DNA of 64,000 nucleotides from Alkalibacillus haloalkaliphilus (GTDB lineage: Bacteria > Bacillota > Bacilli > Bacillales > Alkalibacillaceae), in contig NZ_BJYA01000003.1 of assembly GCF_007991275.1 (NCBI RefSeq), positions 124,001-188,000 on the forward strand. The letters are read 5' to 3'. Below are positions 8,968-16,914 of the stretch, in pieces. A program made the position numbers and the translations under genes. The notes under the pieces were generated by a model. The model was given only the letters and a program-made list of their open reading frames with translations. It did not search any database and had not been told where the DNA came from. The first letter of the stretch is position 1. Each line of letters opens with the position of its first letter.

Positions 8968-10242
8968 TTAAATCCATCCTCTAAAACGAGCTGCTTCAGT
9001 CATCTTACGTACGCCAACCATGTATGCAGCTAAACGCATATCAATTTGTCGGTTTTGAGCAGTTGTGTATACATTGTTAAATGCTTTTACTAACACCTCG
9101 CGTAATTTCTCCTGAACCTCTTCTTCTTTCCAGTAAAAACCTTGATTGTTTTGGACCCATTCAAAGTAAGATACAGTTACACCACCAGATGATGCAAGTA
9201 CGTCTGGTACGATTAAAATATCTCTTTCAGTTAGAATTTTCGTTGCTTCTAAAGTTGTTGGACCGTTTGCCGCTTCAACAACAATTTTAGCCTTAATGTC
9301 GTTAGCATTATCTTTTGTAATTTGATTTTCGATTGCAGCTGGAACTAAAATGTCTGTATCAAGCTCCAACATTTCTTCATTTGAGATCGTGTCATCAAAT
9401 AAGTTAGTAACAGTACCAAAACTGTCACGACGGTCTAATAAGTAATCAATATCTAAACCTTCAGGGTCATGTAGTGCCCCTTCAGCATCTGAAATAGCAA
9501 TAACTTTCGCGCCCATATCGTGCATAAATTTAGCTAAAAAGCTTCCGGCATTACCGAATCCTTGCACTATTACACGTGCATCTTTGATGTCAATTCCACG
9601 TTTTTTACATGCTTCCTCAATACAAATTGTAACACCTTTTGCAGTTGCAGATTCTCTACCGTGCGAACCACCTAACACAATTGGTTTACCTGTAATAAAG
9701 CCAGGACTATTAAATTCATCAATTCGGCTGTATTCATCCATCATCCAAGCCATAATTTGAGAGTTTGTAAACACGTCAGGAGCAGGGATATCTTTTGTCG
9801 GTCCTACCACTTGAGATAGTGCTCTAACATAACCTCTACTTAGTGCTTCCAATTCTCTAAATGACATTTCACGTGGATCACAGATTATACCGCCTTTACC
9901 ACCACCGTATGGTAAATCCACGATACCAGACTTAAGTGTCATCCAAATTGACAGTGCTCTTACTTCCTTCTCAGTAACATCTGGGTGGAAGCGCACACCA
10001 CCTTTTGTTGGTCCTACAGCGTCATTGTGTTGAGCTCGATAACCAGTAAATACTTTAATATTACCGTCATCCATCCTTACTGGAATTCTAACAGTAATCA
10101 TTCTTACAGGTTCCTTCATTAATTCATAAGCTTCTTCAGGATATCCCAATCGATTTAATGCATCTCTAACTACAGATTGTGTAGATACTAGAATGTCATT
10201 TGGTTGTTCGTTTTGAGAATCTGCTGACTTTTCGGCTACCAT
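8968..10242 (-). CDS. gudB: NAD-specific glutamate dehydrogenase
   Basis: Catabolic enzyme converting glutamate to 2-oxoglutarate and ammonia. 424 residues, matching B. subtilis GudB. Visible features are GPTKGGVRFHP, the catalytic-lysine segment LPYGGGKGGI, the NAD-binding VIVQGFGNAGS, and the C-terminal AAYMVGVRKMTEAARFRGW. No 9-bp duplication of the kind that inactivates gudB in laboratory strain 168 is apparent, since the reading frame and length are normal. Start ATG 10242 has AGGAGG 7 bases upstream; a longer in-frame start has no ribosome site. Confidence 0.96.
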   Translation of the reverse strand: MVAEKSADSQNEQPNDILVSTQSVVRDALNRLGYPEEAYELMKEPVRMITVRIPVRMDDGNIKVFTGYRAQHNDAVGPTKGGVRFHPDVTEKEVRALSIWMTLKSGIVDLPYGGGKGGIICDPREMSFRELEALSRGYVRALSQVVGPTKDIPAPDVFTNSQIMAWMMDEYSRIDEFNSPGFITGKPIVLGGSHGRESATAKGVTICIEEACKKRGIDIKDARVIVQGFGNAGSFLAKFMHDMGAKVIAISDAEGALHDPEGLDIDYLLDRRDSFGTVTNLFDDTISNEEMLELDTDILVPAAIENQITKDNANDIKAKIVVEAANGPTTLEATKILTERDILIVPDVLASSGGVTVSYFEWVQNNQGFYWKEEEVQEKLREVLVKAFNNVYTTAQNRQIDMRLAAYMVGVRKMTEAARFRGWI

Positions 10243-10295
10243 TCGTTTACCTCCTATATCTATGCAAACAATGTTAAGTATGTCTTTCAATGATT

Positions 10296-10323
10296 AGTAT
10301 ACATCTTAAACAGGAATATGCAA
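10296..10323 (-). promoter_or_regulatory. Probable sigma-A promoter of gudB
   Basis: TTGCAT, 16 bases, TATACT on the minus strand, about 54 bases before the gudB ATG. The -10 is one base off consensus; the -35 keeps TTG only. Confidence 0.45.
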
Positions 10324-10362
10324 TATTATTGCAAGGCAAAATTACTAAAAACTTCGTAAAAA

Positions 10363-11298
10363 TTAGTTATATTTCTCTACTGTTAAATCGATAAATAGTT
10401 GAATCATTTCTGCATAACTTAAACCAACTGCTTTTGCAGCGTCAGGATATAAACTAGTCTGCGTCATACCAGGTAACGTGTTAACCTCTAAAATGACTGG
10501 TCCTAACTTTTCATTTAAAATGAAATCTACACGTGAATATGTTTCGCAACCTAGCGATTGATGAGCAACTTTTGAGTAATTTAAAATTTTCTCAGTTAAA
10601 GCATCGCTAATTTCAGCTGGGACGATATGCTCACTTCCACCTTCAGCATACTTTGACTCATAATCGTAGTATTTACTTTTTGGAACAATTTCGATTACCG
10701 GCAACGCTTGTTCATCACCATTATTTCCTAATACAGCTACAGTCAGTTCTCTTCCCTGCACATATGTTTCCACGATTATGTCAGAATCATGCGTAAAAGC
10801 TACTTGGATTGCTTCGCTTAATTGATCCCACGTCTCAATTACTGTTAGACCTAAAGTTGAACCTTCTTGGTTAGGTTTAACAACAAATGGTAAATCAAAA
10901 CTGCTCTTAATATCTTCAAATACTTGTGTTCTCGTTTCTTTAAAGTGATATGTTTTACTTTTAGCAACCGGGATATTATGCATAGCAAACACTTGTTTTG
11001 CTTTTGATTTATCCATTGCGAGTGACGAAGCTAAAACACCAGAACCTACATAAGGAATTTCTAATAAATCTAACAGTCCTTGAACTGCCCCATCTTCACC
11101 TTGCTTGCCGTGTAAACCAATAAATACTAAGTCCACATCTTTAATTTGATCAATTAATGAGTTTAACTGGCTTGGGTCAAAGTCGATCGCTAAAACATCA
11201 TGATCTAAATCTTTTAGTGCATTTATAATACCCTTTCCTGTCGATAGAGAAACTTCGCGTTCTTTAGATGTCCCACCATATAATACTGCAATCTTCAT
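10363..11298 (-). CDS. ddl: D-alanine--D-alanine ligase
   Basis: ATP-grasp ligase making the D-Ala-D-Ala terminus of peptidoglycan precursors. 311 residues, the short DdlB-like type. Seen are YGGTSKEREVSLSTG at the N-terminus, FIGLHGKQGEDG, VVKPNQEGSTLG, ILEVNTLPGMTQTSLYP at the C-terminus, and the omega-loop YYDYESKY whose Tyr is typical of D-Ala (not D-lactate) ligases. ATG start with GAGGTGA. It lies 17 bases from mecB in the same direction. In B. subtilis ddl instead neighbours murF, so this may be a relocated or second copy. Confidence 0.93.
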   Translation of the reverse strand: MKIAVLYGGTSKEREVSLSTGKGIINALKDLDHDVLAIDFDPSQLNSLIDQIKDVDLVFIGLHGKQGEDGAVQGLLDLLEIPYVGSGVLASSLAMDKSKAKQVFAMHNIPVAKSKTYHFKETRTQVFEDIKSSFDLPFVVKPNQEGSTLGLTVIETWDQLSEAIQVAFTHDSDIIVETYVQGRELTVAVLGNNGDEQALPVIEIVPKSKYYDYESKYAEGGSEHIVPAEISDALTEKILNYSKVAHQSLGCETYSRVDFILNEKLGPVILEVNTLPGMTQTSLYPDAAKAVGLSYAEMIQLFIDLTVEKYN

Positions 11299-11314
11299 GT
11301 ATTCACCTCAAAAG

Positions 11315-11884
11315 TCATTTAAAATATTTATTCATTACTTGTATTGCGTTATTTTTTACAATTTCAACACCATATTCTTCTAACACATAAGATGTCATCG
11401 TGCTTGGTGCCCCAAACTCTGACATTATGGATATTAAATCTTCACGTTTTTTTGAAAGTAACGTTTGATCTAACACTTTCATGTAATACCTTTGATCATA
11501 CTGATATACAGAAGCTTCTACATCTTGATTTTGTAACGTTCTCGCTAATTGTATAATGGGTTCAATTGAATCAAAGGAGAACATAATTTCTTTGCTCTCA
11601 TCCATTGTCACTTTTAACTCGATATACTCATCATCCGTTTCCCCTTCATTTTGTGTTACAACAATGATCATCCCTTGAGCTTGAAGCATATGAACTCGAA
11701 CAACTAACATTCCATCTAAGTCCATTTCAAGCTCCTCTGATGCCTCATATAACATATCTTGAAAAAGCTGGTTTGCTTTCGGTAAATTGTTCCACAAATC
11801 CTCTTTGGAGTAACCACGGTCATTTAAGTCATCATAAGTTAGAAAAATTTTAAACTGGTTAACGCTAATTCGCTCTAGCCTCAC
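11315..11884 (-). CDS. mecB: Adaptor protein MecA paralogue (MecB/YpbH)
   Basis: 189-residue MecA-family adaptor, expected to hand substrate proteins to the ClpC/ClpP protease. The N-terminus (MRLERISVNQFKIFLTYDDL) and the two-domain layout, with an acidic central segment about 75-95, match the family. Position next to gudB identifies it as YpbH/MecB rather than MecA, which lies elsewhere in B. subtilis. GTG start preceded by TTGGAGGTGG. Its function in this organism is inferred from homology and context. Confidence 0.88.
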   Translation of the reverse strand: MRLERISVNQFKIFLTYDDLNDRGYSKEDLWNNLPKANQLFQDMLYEASEELEMDLDGMLVVRVHMLQAQGMIIVVTQNEGETDDEYIELKVTMDESKEIMFSFDSIEPIIQLARTLQNQDVEASVYQYDQRYYMKVLDQTLLSKKREDLISIMSEFGAPSTMTSYVLEEYGVEIVKNNAIQVMNKYFK

Positions 11885-12042
11885 GCAACCACCTCCAACT
11901 AATATCTTCTTATAGTATATGTCTTTACCACTTAAAAAATTGCCTGTATAGGTATGTATAAATATTAATACCTACACACTATTTTAAATCATATTAAATT
12001 AATAAAAAACTGTTAAAACTTATTCAATGAAAAAAATAATCT

Positions 12043-12303
12043 TTATGGCATTACATATTGATAATATAATGGAATGCTAATAATTAATAATATAAAAAGG
12101 ATCAACACAAAATGAATACTGAACTTATGTAACGATAAATTAGGCGGGCGTTCACCTTGTTCAGTTTTATCTGAATCACTTTGTTCATCCTGGCTGTTGT
12201 TCCGCTTTTTACGATGCACTTTACTTCGCGGAGGTAAATTTAAGACGTCATATTCTTCATGTTTTTCACTACTATTTTTAATTTGTTCTTGTTCAACACT
12301 CAA
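12043..12303 (-). CDS. Small membrane protein in the ypbE position, no LysM domain
   Basis: 86 residues from the TTG at 12303 (89 if the in-frame GTG at 12312 is used; the TTG has a GAGGTG site at a good distance). The first 60 residues are polar and charged with a KVHRKKR basic patch, followed by a single transmembrane helix (about 65-85) and only a few residues beyond. In B. subtilis this slot holds YpbE, a larger protein with a transmembrane helix and a C-terminal LysM domain; here the frame stops right after the helix. I do not recognise a function. Same operon as the upstream CPBP gene. Confidence 0.7.
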   Translation of the reverse strand: MSVEQEQIKNSSEKHEEYDVLNLPPRSKVHRKKRNNSQDEQSDSDKTEQGERPPNLSLHKFSIHFVLILFILLIISIPLYYQYVMP

Positions 12304-12308
12304 TGTTG

Positions 12309-12896
12309 TCACCTCATAAATAGTCGATAATAAATACCTAATAAGAAATCAATTAAAAAATGTGCTACGAAAGGAACCATTAAATTATTCGTCACTTCGT
12401 ACATGTAACCGATCAAAAAAGATAATAGCAAAACGGATACTAACAAAACGACCTTATTTAAATACCTGAAATGAATTAAAGCGAATAATAGACTGGCTAA
12501 AATAAAACCAGCAAAAGTATGAATAACTCCTCTAAATAGCACCTCTTCTGCAAATGCAATTAAAAGCGTGATTGCAAAAATATGAGGGATCGATAAAGCT
12601 TTAAACAATCGTTCATTGACTCCACCGTCATCATAAGATTTCTTCGGTAAAACTTTAACCAAAATTACATTAATAGTGACTATTAGTAAAGCTGGTAAAA
12701 CGGCAAATACAATTATTTCATTCACATCAAAATACCATAGACCAAAAAATTCGCTTAAAGAATCAAATAAGAAAAAGCCTAAAATCGCTGCAATTAATAA
12801 GAACAATAATTGCGAGGCATATACATTGATAATCAATTCACGATCAGACAACTGTTTTACAATTTCGGCCTGGCTTGGTCTCTTGTTCTTTTTCAT
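12309..12896 (-). CDS. CPBP family intramembrane glutamic endopeptidase (YpbD-like)
   Basis: 195 residues with about five to six transmembrane segments. The CPBP (Abi) motifs are present: EEVLFRG (about residue 117) with the paired Glu, FALIHFRYL, and HFLIDFLLG near the C-terminus. Such proteins are membrane proteases related to type II CAAX prenyl endopeptidases; targets are unknown. It starts 4 bases after the recQ stop and its TGA overlaps the next gene's ribosome site, so the group is one operon, as ypbD is in B. subtilis. Confidence 0.88.
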   Translation of the reverse strand: MKKNKRPSQAEIVKQLSDRELIINVYASQLLFLLIAAILGFFLFDSLSEFFGLWYFDVNEIIVFAVLPALLIVTINVILVKVLPKKSYDDGGVNERLFKALSIPHIFAITLLIAFAEEVLFRGVIHTFAGFILASLLFALIHFRYLNKVVLLVSVLLLSFLIGYMYEVTNNLMVPFVAHFLIDFLLGIYYRLFMR

Positions 12897-12900
12897 ATAG

Positions 12901-14361
12901 TCACCTTCTATTAAAAATGGCGTCTAACCGTTTCTCCCAATAAAATGTTATTTTATGATCAACCATCTGATTAGGAAAAGTCCAGTTATCTAAATTAAAG
13001 TCACAGTAATCACAACAATATGTAGTTGCATTTTTTACCCCATCTTGAAATGATTGATATAAAGCTTCTCTTCGACAACGAGAATAATGTAACCAACTTA
13101 ACATTTTAAGTATACTTTCTCTTTTAACTTGCAATCGTTCATCACGGACTTTTTTTAGAGCACTATTTAGATCATGATGATCTCGTATGTTGGAATTAAG
13201 TTCTAATTGAAACTTTAAAAACCTTTCCTTAGTTTCACTTAACCCTTCAACTTCATTTCCATTTAATCGTTCGCTTATAAACCACTCTAATTCATCATCA
13301 TTGGGCAATTCTTGACTGATTAGCTGAAAGGGAATTGTTTCATCTCCTGGCTGATATAACATCGTTGCGACACTATGTTCATCATCTCGCCCTGCCCTTC
13401 CAACTTCTTGTATATAAGATTCCAAATTAGATGGCATATGATAGTGGATAATTAGTCTAATATTTGCTTTATCAACACCCATTCCAAAAGCGCTCGTGCA
13501 ACAAATAACGTCTAACTGATCATACATAAATTGTTGTTGAATTAACAACCTTTCATCTTGATCCATTCCACCATGGTAGTAAGCCACTTTTCGATTAGGG
13601 AACTGTTGTTGTAACTTTCTCGCTACTTCTTCACTGACCTGTCTACTCGAAAAATAAACCATAGTTGGCACATGATTATTGTGTAATAACTCTTTTAAAG
13701 ATTCCTCTTTATGTTTTTGGTCTTCTACTTTCTTTACCGACAAAGTAATATTTGGTCGATCAATTGGATAAAGGATTTTATCCATTTTAATTTGTAAATG
13801 TTTAATAATATCATCTTGTACTTGTGGTGTAGCCGTTGCACTTAGTGCTAATACTGTAGGCTCTTTTAGTTGCTTAAAAATTGTATGTAATTTCATATAA
13901 TCTGTTCTGAACTCATGTCCCCATTGTGAGATACAGTGCGCTTCATCAATGACTAAATATGAAACATTTACTTGCTTTAATCTTGCAATAACTCTTTCTT
14001 GTTGTAACATTTCAGGTGAACAATAAATTAACTTGTACTCGTTTATATTATTTAATATCTTTTGTTTCGCTTTCTCATCAACTAAGCTATTGATTGCTGC
14101 CACTTTTTTGATGCCTTTTGATTTTAGTATTTTTACTTGATCGACCATTAAAGAAATAAGCGGAGACACTACTACAGTAATTCCTTCTGTAATCAAAGCA
14201 GGTAGTTGATATGTAATCGACTTTCCGCTTCCTGTAGGTAAAGTAGCTAACGTATGTCTGCCGTTTAAAATGGATTGGATAATGTCTTTTTGACCGTCTC
14301 GAAATTGACTATGGTTAAAGTAGGTCCGTAAGTGCTCTTCTAATTTAGAATGATTGGCCAT
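12901..14361 (-). CDS. recQ: ATP-dependent DNA helicase RecQ
   Basis: 3'-5' superfamily 2 helicase of the short RecQ type (486 residues, like B. subtilis YpbC). Motifs: FRDGQKDII, Walker A LPTGSGKSITYQLPAL, DEAH box VIDEAHCISQWGHEFR, ALSATATP, and motif VI GRAGRDDEHS. The zinc-binding region follows (SRCRREAL, CCDYCDF). No HRDC domain is present. ATG start with AGGAGG. It overlaps the 3' end of ypbB by 17 bases, so translation is probably coupled. Confidence 0.95.
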   Translation of the reverse strand: MANHSKLEEHLRTYFNHSQFRDGQKDIIQSILNGRHTLATLPTGSGKSITYQLPALITEGITVVVSPLISLMVDQVKILKSKGIKKVAAINSLVDEKAKQKILNNINEYKLIYCSPEMLQQERVIARLKQVNVSYLVIDEAHCISQWGHEFRTDYMKLHTIFKQLKEPTVLALSATATPQVQDDIIKHLQIKMDKILYPIDRPNITLSVKKVEDQKHKEESLKELLHNNHVPTMVYFSSRQVSEEVARKLQQQFPNRKVAYYHGGMDQDERLLIQQQFMYDQLDVICCTSAFGMGVDKANIRLIIHYHMPSNLESYIQEVGRAGRDDEHSVATMLYQPGDETIPFQLISQELPNDDELEWFISERLNGNEVEGLSETKERFLKFQLELNSNIRDHHDLNSALKKVRDERLQVKRESILKMLSWLHYSRCRREALYQSFQDGVKNATTYCCDYCDFNLDNWTFPNQMVDHKITFYWEKRLDAIFNRR

Positions 14362-15415
14362 CTTGAACCTCCTGCTTATGTCGTTCAGCCCCTAGACGAG
14401 CCAAAGTTAGTCTAATTTGAAAATAGGTAACATCCTCTGGTAGCTGCTCTTTAATTAGTTTTAACCGCTTAGTAGTTAAACGATTAATAGCATCTTCAAT
14501 CAAACTGTAGACACGTTGCGACACATATTCGTCTATTTTAAAAGCTTGGTCTTTCGTAGCAATTTCGACGATGTGGTCTTCTATCGTACTTCTTTTCAAA
14601 TGACGTACGTACGCAATTTGTTCAACCGTGTAACCTTGGTCAATCTTTTCATAAGTCATTTGTGCCGAATGCGTTAATGATGTTTCGTTGCGATTCATTA
14701 AAAATTTATAACAAACTGGGAAATGATTATGGTCTTTCAAAATATATTCAATCCATAAATGAACGGTTGAAATAATATGTAGCTGAACCACTCGTTCTGG
14801 TTGATTAAATTCGGATGCTATTTGGTTAAGGCTTAGCCCAACTTGGTCAGCACCTGTAAAGCTCATCATCATTAAATTAGCTCGCTTTTCATCGACGAGT
14901 TGAAATAATTGGTGAAGTTCTTGATATAACCCTTCTCCATTACTAGAAATGAGCTGAGATTCTTTTAACACGTTTTTTACATCTCTTTGTACTTCATCAT
15001 TGTCTGAGACAGGTAAAAAATTATTTTGACCTTTTATTAGATGTGATGTCGATTGAACAAGAAGCTGTAACTTCCGGTAAAATGGTAGAGCTATTTGACT
15101 ATATTTCTCACCGTTAAAATAAAGGTTTGAAAACCATTGCTCCTCCTTATTAAGCTTGTGTGCTTCTTCAGTTAAGTAGGTCAACTCTCCGCTGTTGAAT
15201 AGAAGTCCTTTTGAAATAAGACGATCAATATAGTAGTCAAATTCATCTTTGCTTAACTTTGGTAAAATTCCTAGGTAAGGACTAAGTCTAAACAATTGGC
15301 TATCTTGAATGGTCTGGGCAGATTTCTTACCTTTTAATATGTGATAAATTGAACTAGTTGTCCGTTGATTTTCTATGTAACTTAGTAAATACAATATTAG
15401 TCTTTCAAATAACAT
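14345..15415 (-). CDS. ypbB: Helix-turn-helix domain-containing protein YpbB
   Basis: 356 residues, close to B. subtilis YpbB (about 352), always found upstream of recQ in this group. The N-terminal half is helical; the C-terminal region (about 250-300: YTVEQIAYVRHLKRSTIEDHIVEIA) matches the helicase-associated helix-turn-helix found in RecQ partner proteins. It probably acts with RecQ, perhaps as a separated DNA-binding module; this is inference from overlap and synteny. ATG 15415 is favoured over an ATG six bases upstream because of spacing to GGAGAG. Confidence 0.85.
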   Translation of the reverse strand: MLFERLILYLLSYIENQRTTSSIYHILKGKKSAQTIQDSQLFRLSPYLGILPKLSKDEFDYYIDRLISKGLLFNSGELTYLTEEAHKLNKEEQWFSNLYFNGEKYSQIALPFYRKLQLLVQSTSHLIKGQNNFLPVSDNDEVQRDVKNVLKESQLISSNGEGLYQELHQLFQLVDEKRANLMMMSFTGADQVGLSLNQIASEFNQPERVVQLHIISTVHLWIEYILKDHNHFPVCYKFLMNRNETSLTHSAQMTYEKIDQGYTVEQIAYVRHLKRSTIEDHIVEIATKDQAFKIDEYVSQRVYSLIEDAINRLTTKRLKLIKEQLPEDVTYFQIRLTLARLGAERHKQEVQDGQSF

Positions 15416-15441
15416 TTGCATCGCTCTCCAGTATTTACACC

Positions 15442-15470
15442 ATTATATCATTCGTAAAATGTTGCATTCT
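15442..15470 (-). promoter_or_regulatory. Probable promoter of the ypbB-recQ operon
   Basis: Extended -10 TGATATAAT on the minus strand (TATAAT at 15442-15447), 27 bases upstream of the ypbB start. The -35 position (AGAATG) is poor. It lies back-to-back with the fer promoter. Confidence 0.5.
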
Positions 15471-15471
15471 A

Positions 15472-15501
15472 TTGTCTATCTATTTAAAATTATAATATAA
15501 T
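15472..15501 (+). promoter_or_regulatory. Probable sigma-A promoter of fer
   Basis: TTGTCT, 18 bases, TATAAT on the plus strand, 23 bases before the assigned fer start. Confidence 0.5.
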
Positions 15502-15503
15502 GA

Positions 15504-15764
<261 letters not shown>

Positions 15765-15774
15765 TTAATAAACT

Positions 15775-15804
15775 GTAGGTGGTCAAATATGGCCACCTAA
15801 TTTT
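15775..15804. terminator. Bidirectional terminator between fer and the XRE regulator
   Basis: A 9-bp stem (TAGGTGGTC at 15776-15784, GGCCACCTA at 15791-15799, one G-T pair) between the converging 3' ends. It has an ATTTTA tail on the plus side. Confidence 0.65.
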
Positions 15805-16252
15805 ATGAAATTCTTTCTAAAAACTGATAAGTCTCCTTATAATCAGTACTTCTCATATACACATTTAATGAGCGGTCAACAACTCGATAATGGTTATGTA
15901 TATAATGTTTCTGTAAACTGTACCCTTCATGTTCGATAATTGGTTTCCAATATTCGTCTAGGCTGTCATAATAGTTTTCTTTTTGAAATACTGTTTTTCG
16001 ACTGTATGTTTGTAGACACTCAATAGGGTTACGATCACCTAAAGTATATTGAACGGTTGGACTGTCTTTAAATAACGATACAAAAGCCACAATGGTTGGC
16101 CAATTGGCTGGCTTTCTCCCCTTTTCAATCTCCACCAATGTTTTCTTAGAAATGCCTAGTATGTGACACATTTCGTTTTGGGTGATTCCTTGTTCGGCAC
16201 GTACGACTCTAATTCTAGTTGAGACTAATGATTGAATCGTTTCAAAATCCAT
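15803..16252 (-). CDS. XRE family helix-turn-helix transcriptional regulator
   Basis: 149 residues. An N-terminal Cro/CI-type helix-turn-helix spans about 12-65 (RVVRAEQGITQNEMCHILG, SKKTLVEIEKGRK). The C-terminal 80 residues, rich in Tyr and His, show no domain I can name. It is divergent from ppa by 122 bases and convergent with fer. No partner gene suggests a target, so autoregulation or control of ppa is only a possibility. ATG start with GAAGGGTG. Confidence 0.8.
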   Translation of the reverse strand: MDFETIQSLVSTRIRVVRAEQGITQNEMCHILGISKKTLVEIEKGRKPANWPTIVAFVSLFKDSPTVQYTLGDRNPIECLQTYSRKTVFQKENYYDSLDEYWKPIIEHEGYSLQKHYIHNHYRVVDRSLNVYMRSTDYKETYQFLERIS

Positions 16253-16330
16253 TTTACTACACCCTTCAACAAAAATTGTTTCATTATCTTATATTTTAAC
16301 ATGGTTGTTTCTTTTCTTACTATATAAAGA

Positions 16331-16340
16331 TTGATATAAT
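16331..16340 (+). promoter_or_regulatory. Extended -10 promoter of ppa
   Basis: TTGATATAAT holds a full extended -10 (TGnTATAAT), 34 bases before the ppa GTG. No good -35 hexamer is found at 17 bases; TTGTTT at 16305-16310 is too far upstream. Confidence 0.55.
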
Positions 16341-16374
16341 GAGTAGGCAAAATAAAGTTTAAGGAGGAAACATT

Positions 16375-16866
16375 GTGGCTACAAACAAAATTACAGATGT
16401 ATTCGTAGAAATTCCTACAGGAAGTCAAAACAAATATGAATTTGATAAAGAAAAAGGTGTCTTTAAATTAGACCGTGTTCTTTTCTCAGCACAATTCTAC
16501 CCTGCAGAATATGGTTATATTGATGAAACATTAGCTTTAGATAACGATCCATTAGATGCTCTAGTATTAACAACTAACCCAACATTCCCTGGATGTGTAA
16601 TCGAATCTAAAGTGCTAGGTTTCTTAAACATGATCGATGACGGTGAGGAAGACCAAAAACTTATTGCCGTTCCAGTTGAAGATCCACGTTTTAAAGACGT
16701 TAATTCTTTAGATGACTTACCACAACATAAGCTAGATGAAATTTCTCATTTCTTCCAAACATATAAAGACTTACAAGGTAAGAAAACAGAGATTGGTGAA
16801 TATGAAGGCGTTGAAGCTGCTAATAAGCTAATTGATGAGTGCATCGCACGTTACCAAGAAAAATAA
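16375..16866 (+). CDS. ppa: Inorganic pyrophosphatase, family I
   Basis: Soluble Mg-dependent enzyme hydrolysing pyrophosphate. 163 residues with family I features: FPAEYGYI-like motif (YPAEYGYIDETLA), the metal-binding DNDPLDALVL stretch and the K-containing N-terminal KYEFDKEKG. GTG start with AAGGAGG 7 bases upstream. B. subtilis uses the unrelated family II enzyme PpaC, so this is a difference in enzyme class. Flanked by its own promoter and terminator. Confidence 0.95.
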   Translation: MATNKITDVFVEIPTGSQNKYEFDKEKGVFKLDRVLFSAQFYPAEYGYIDETLALDNDPLDALVLTTNPTFPGCVIESKVLGFLNMIDDGEEDQKLIAVPVEDPRFKDVNSLDDLPQHKLDEISHFFQTYKDLQGKKTEIGEYEGVEAANKLIDECIARYQEK

Positions 16867-16876
16867 GTTCTTTTAA

Positions 16877-16914
16877 AAAAGGCTGTCTCATTTAATTGAG
16901 ACAGCCTTTTTTTG
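16877..16914. terminator. Bidirectional terminator between ppa and resE
   Basis: Perfect 10-bp stem (GGCTGTCTCA at 16881-16890, complement at 16897-16906), a 6-base loop, T7 on the plus side and A-run on the other, between converging ppa and resE. Confidence 0.92.
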
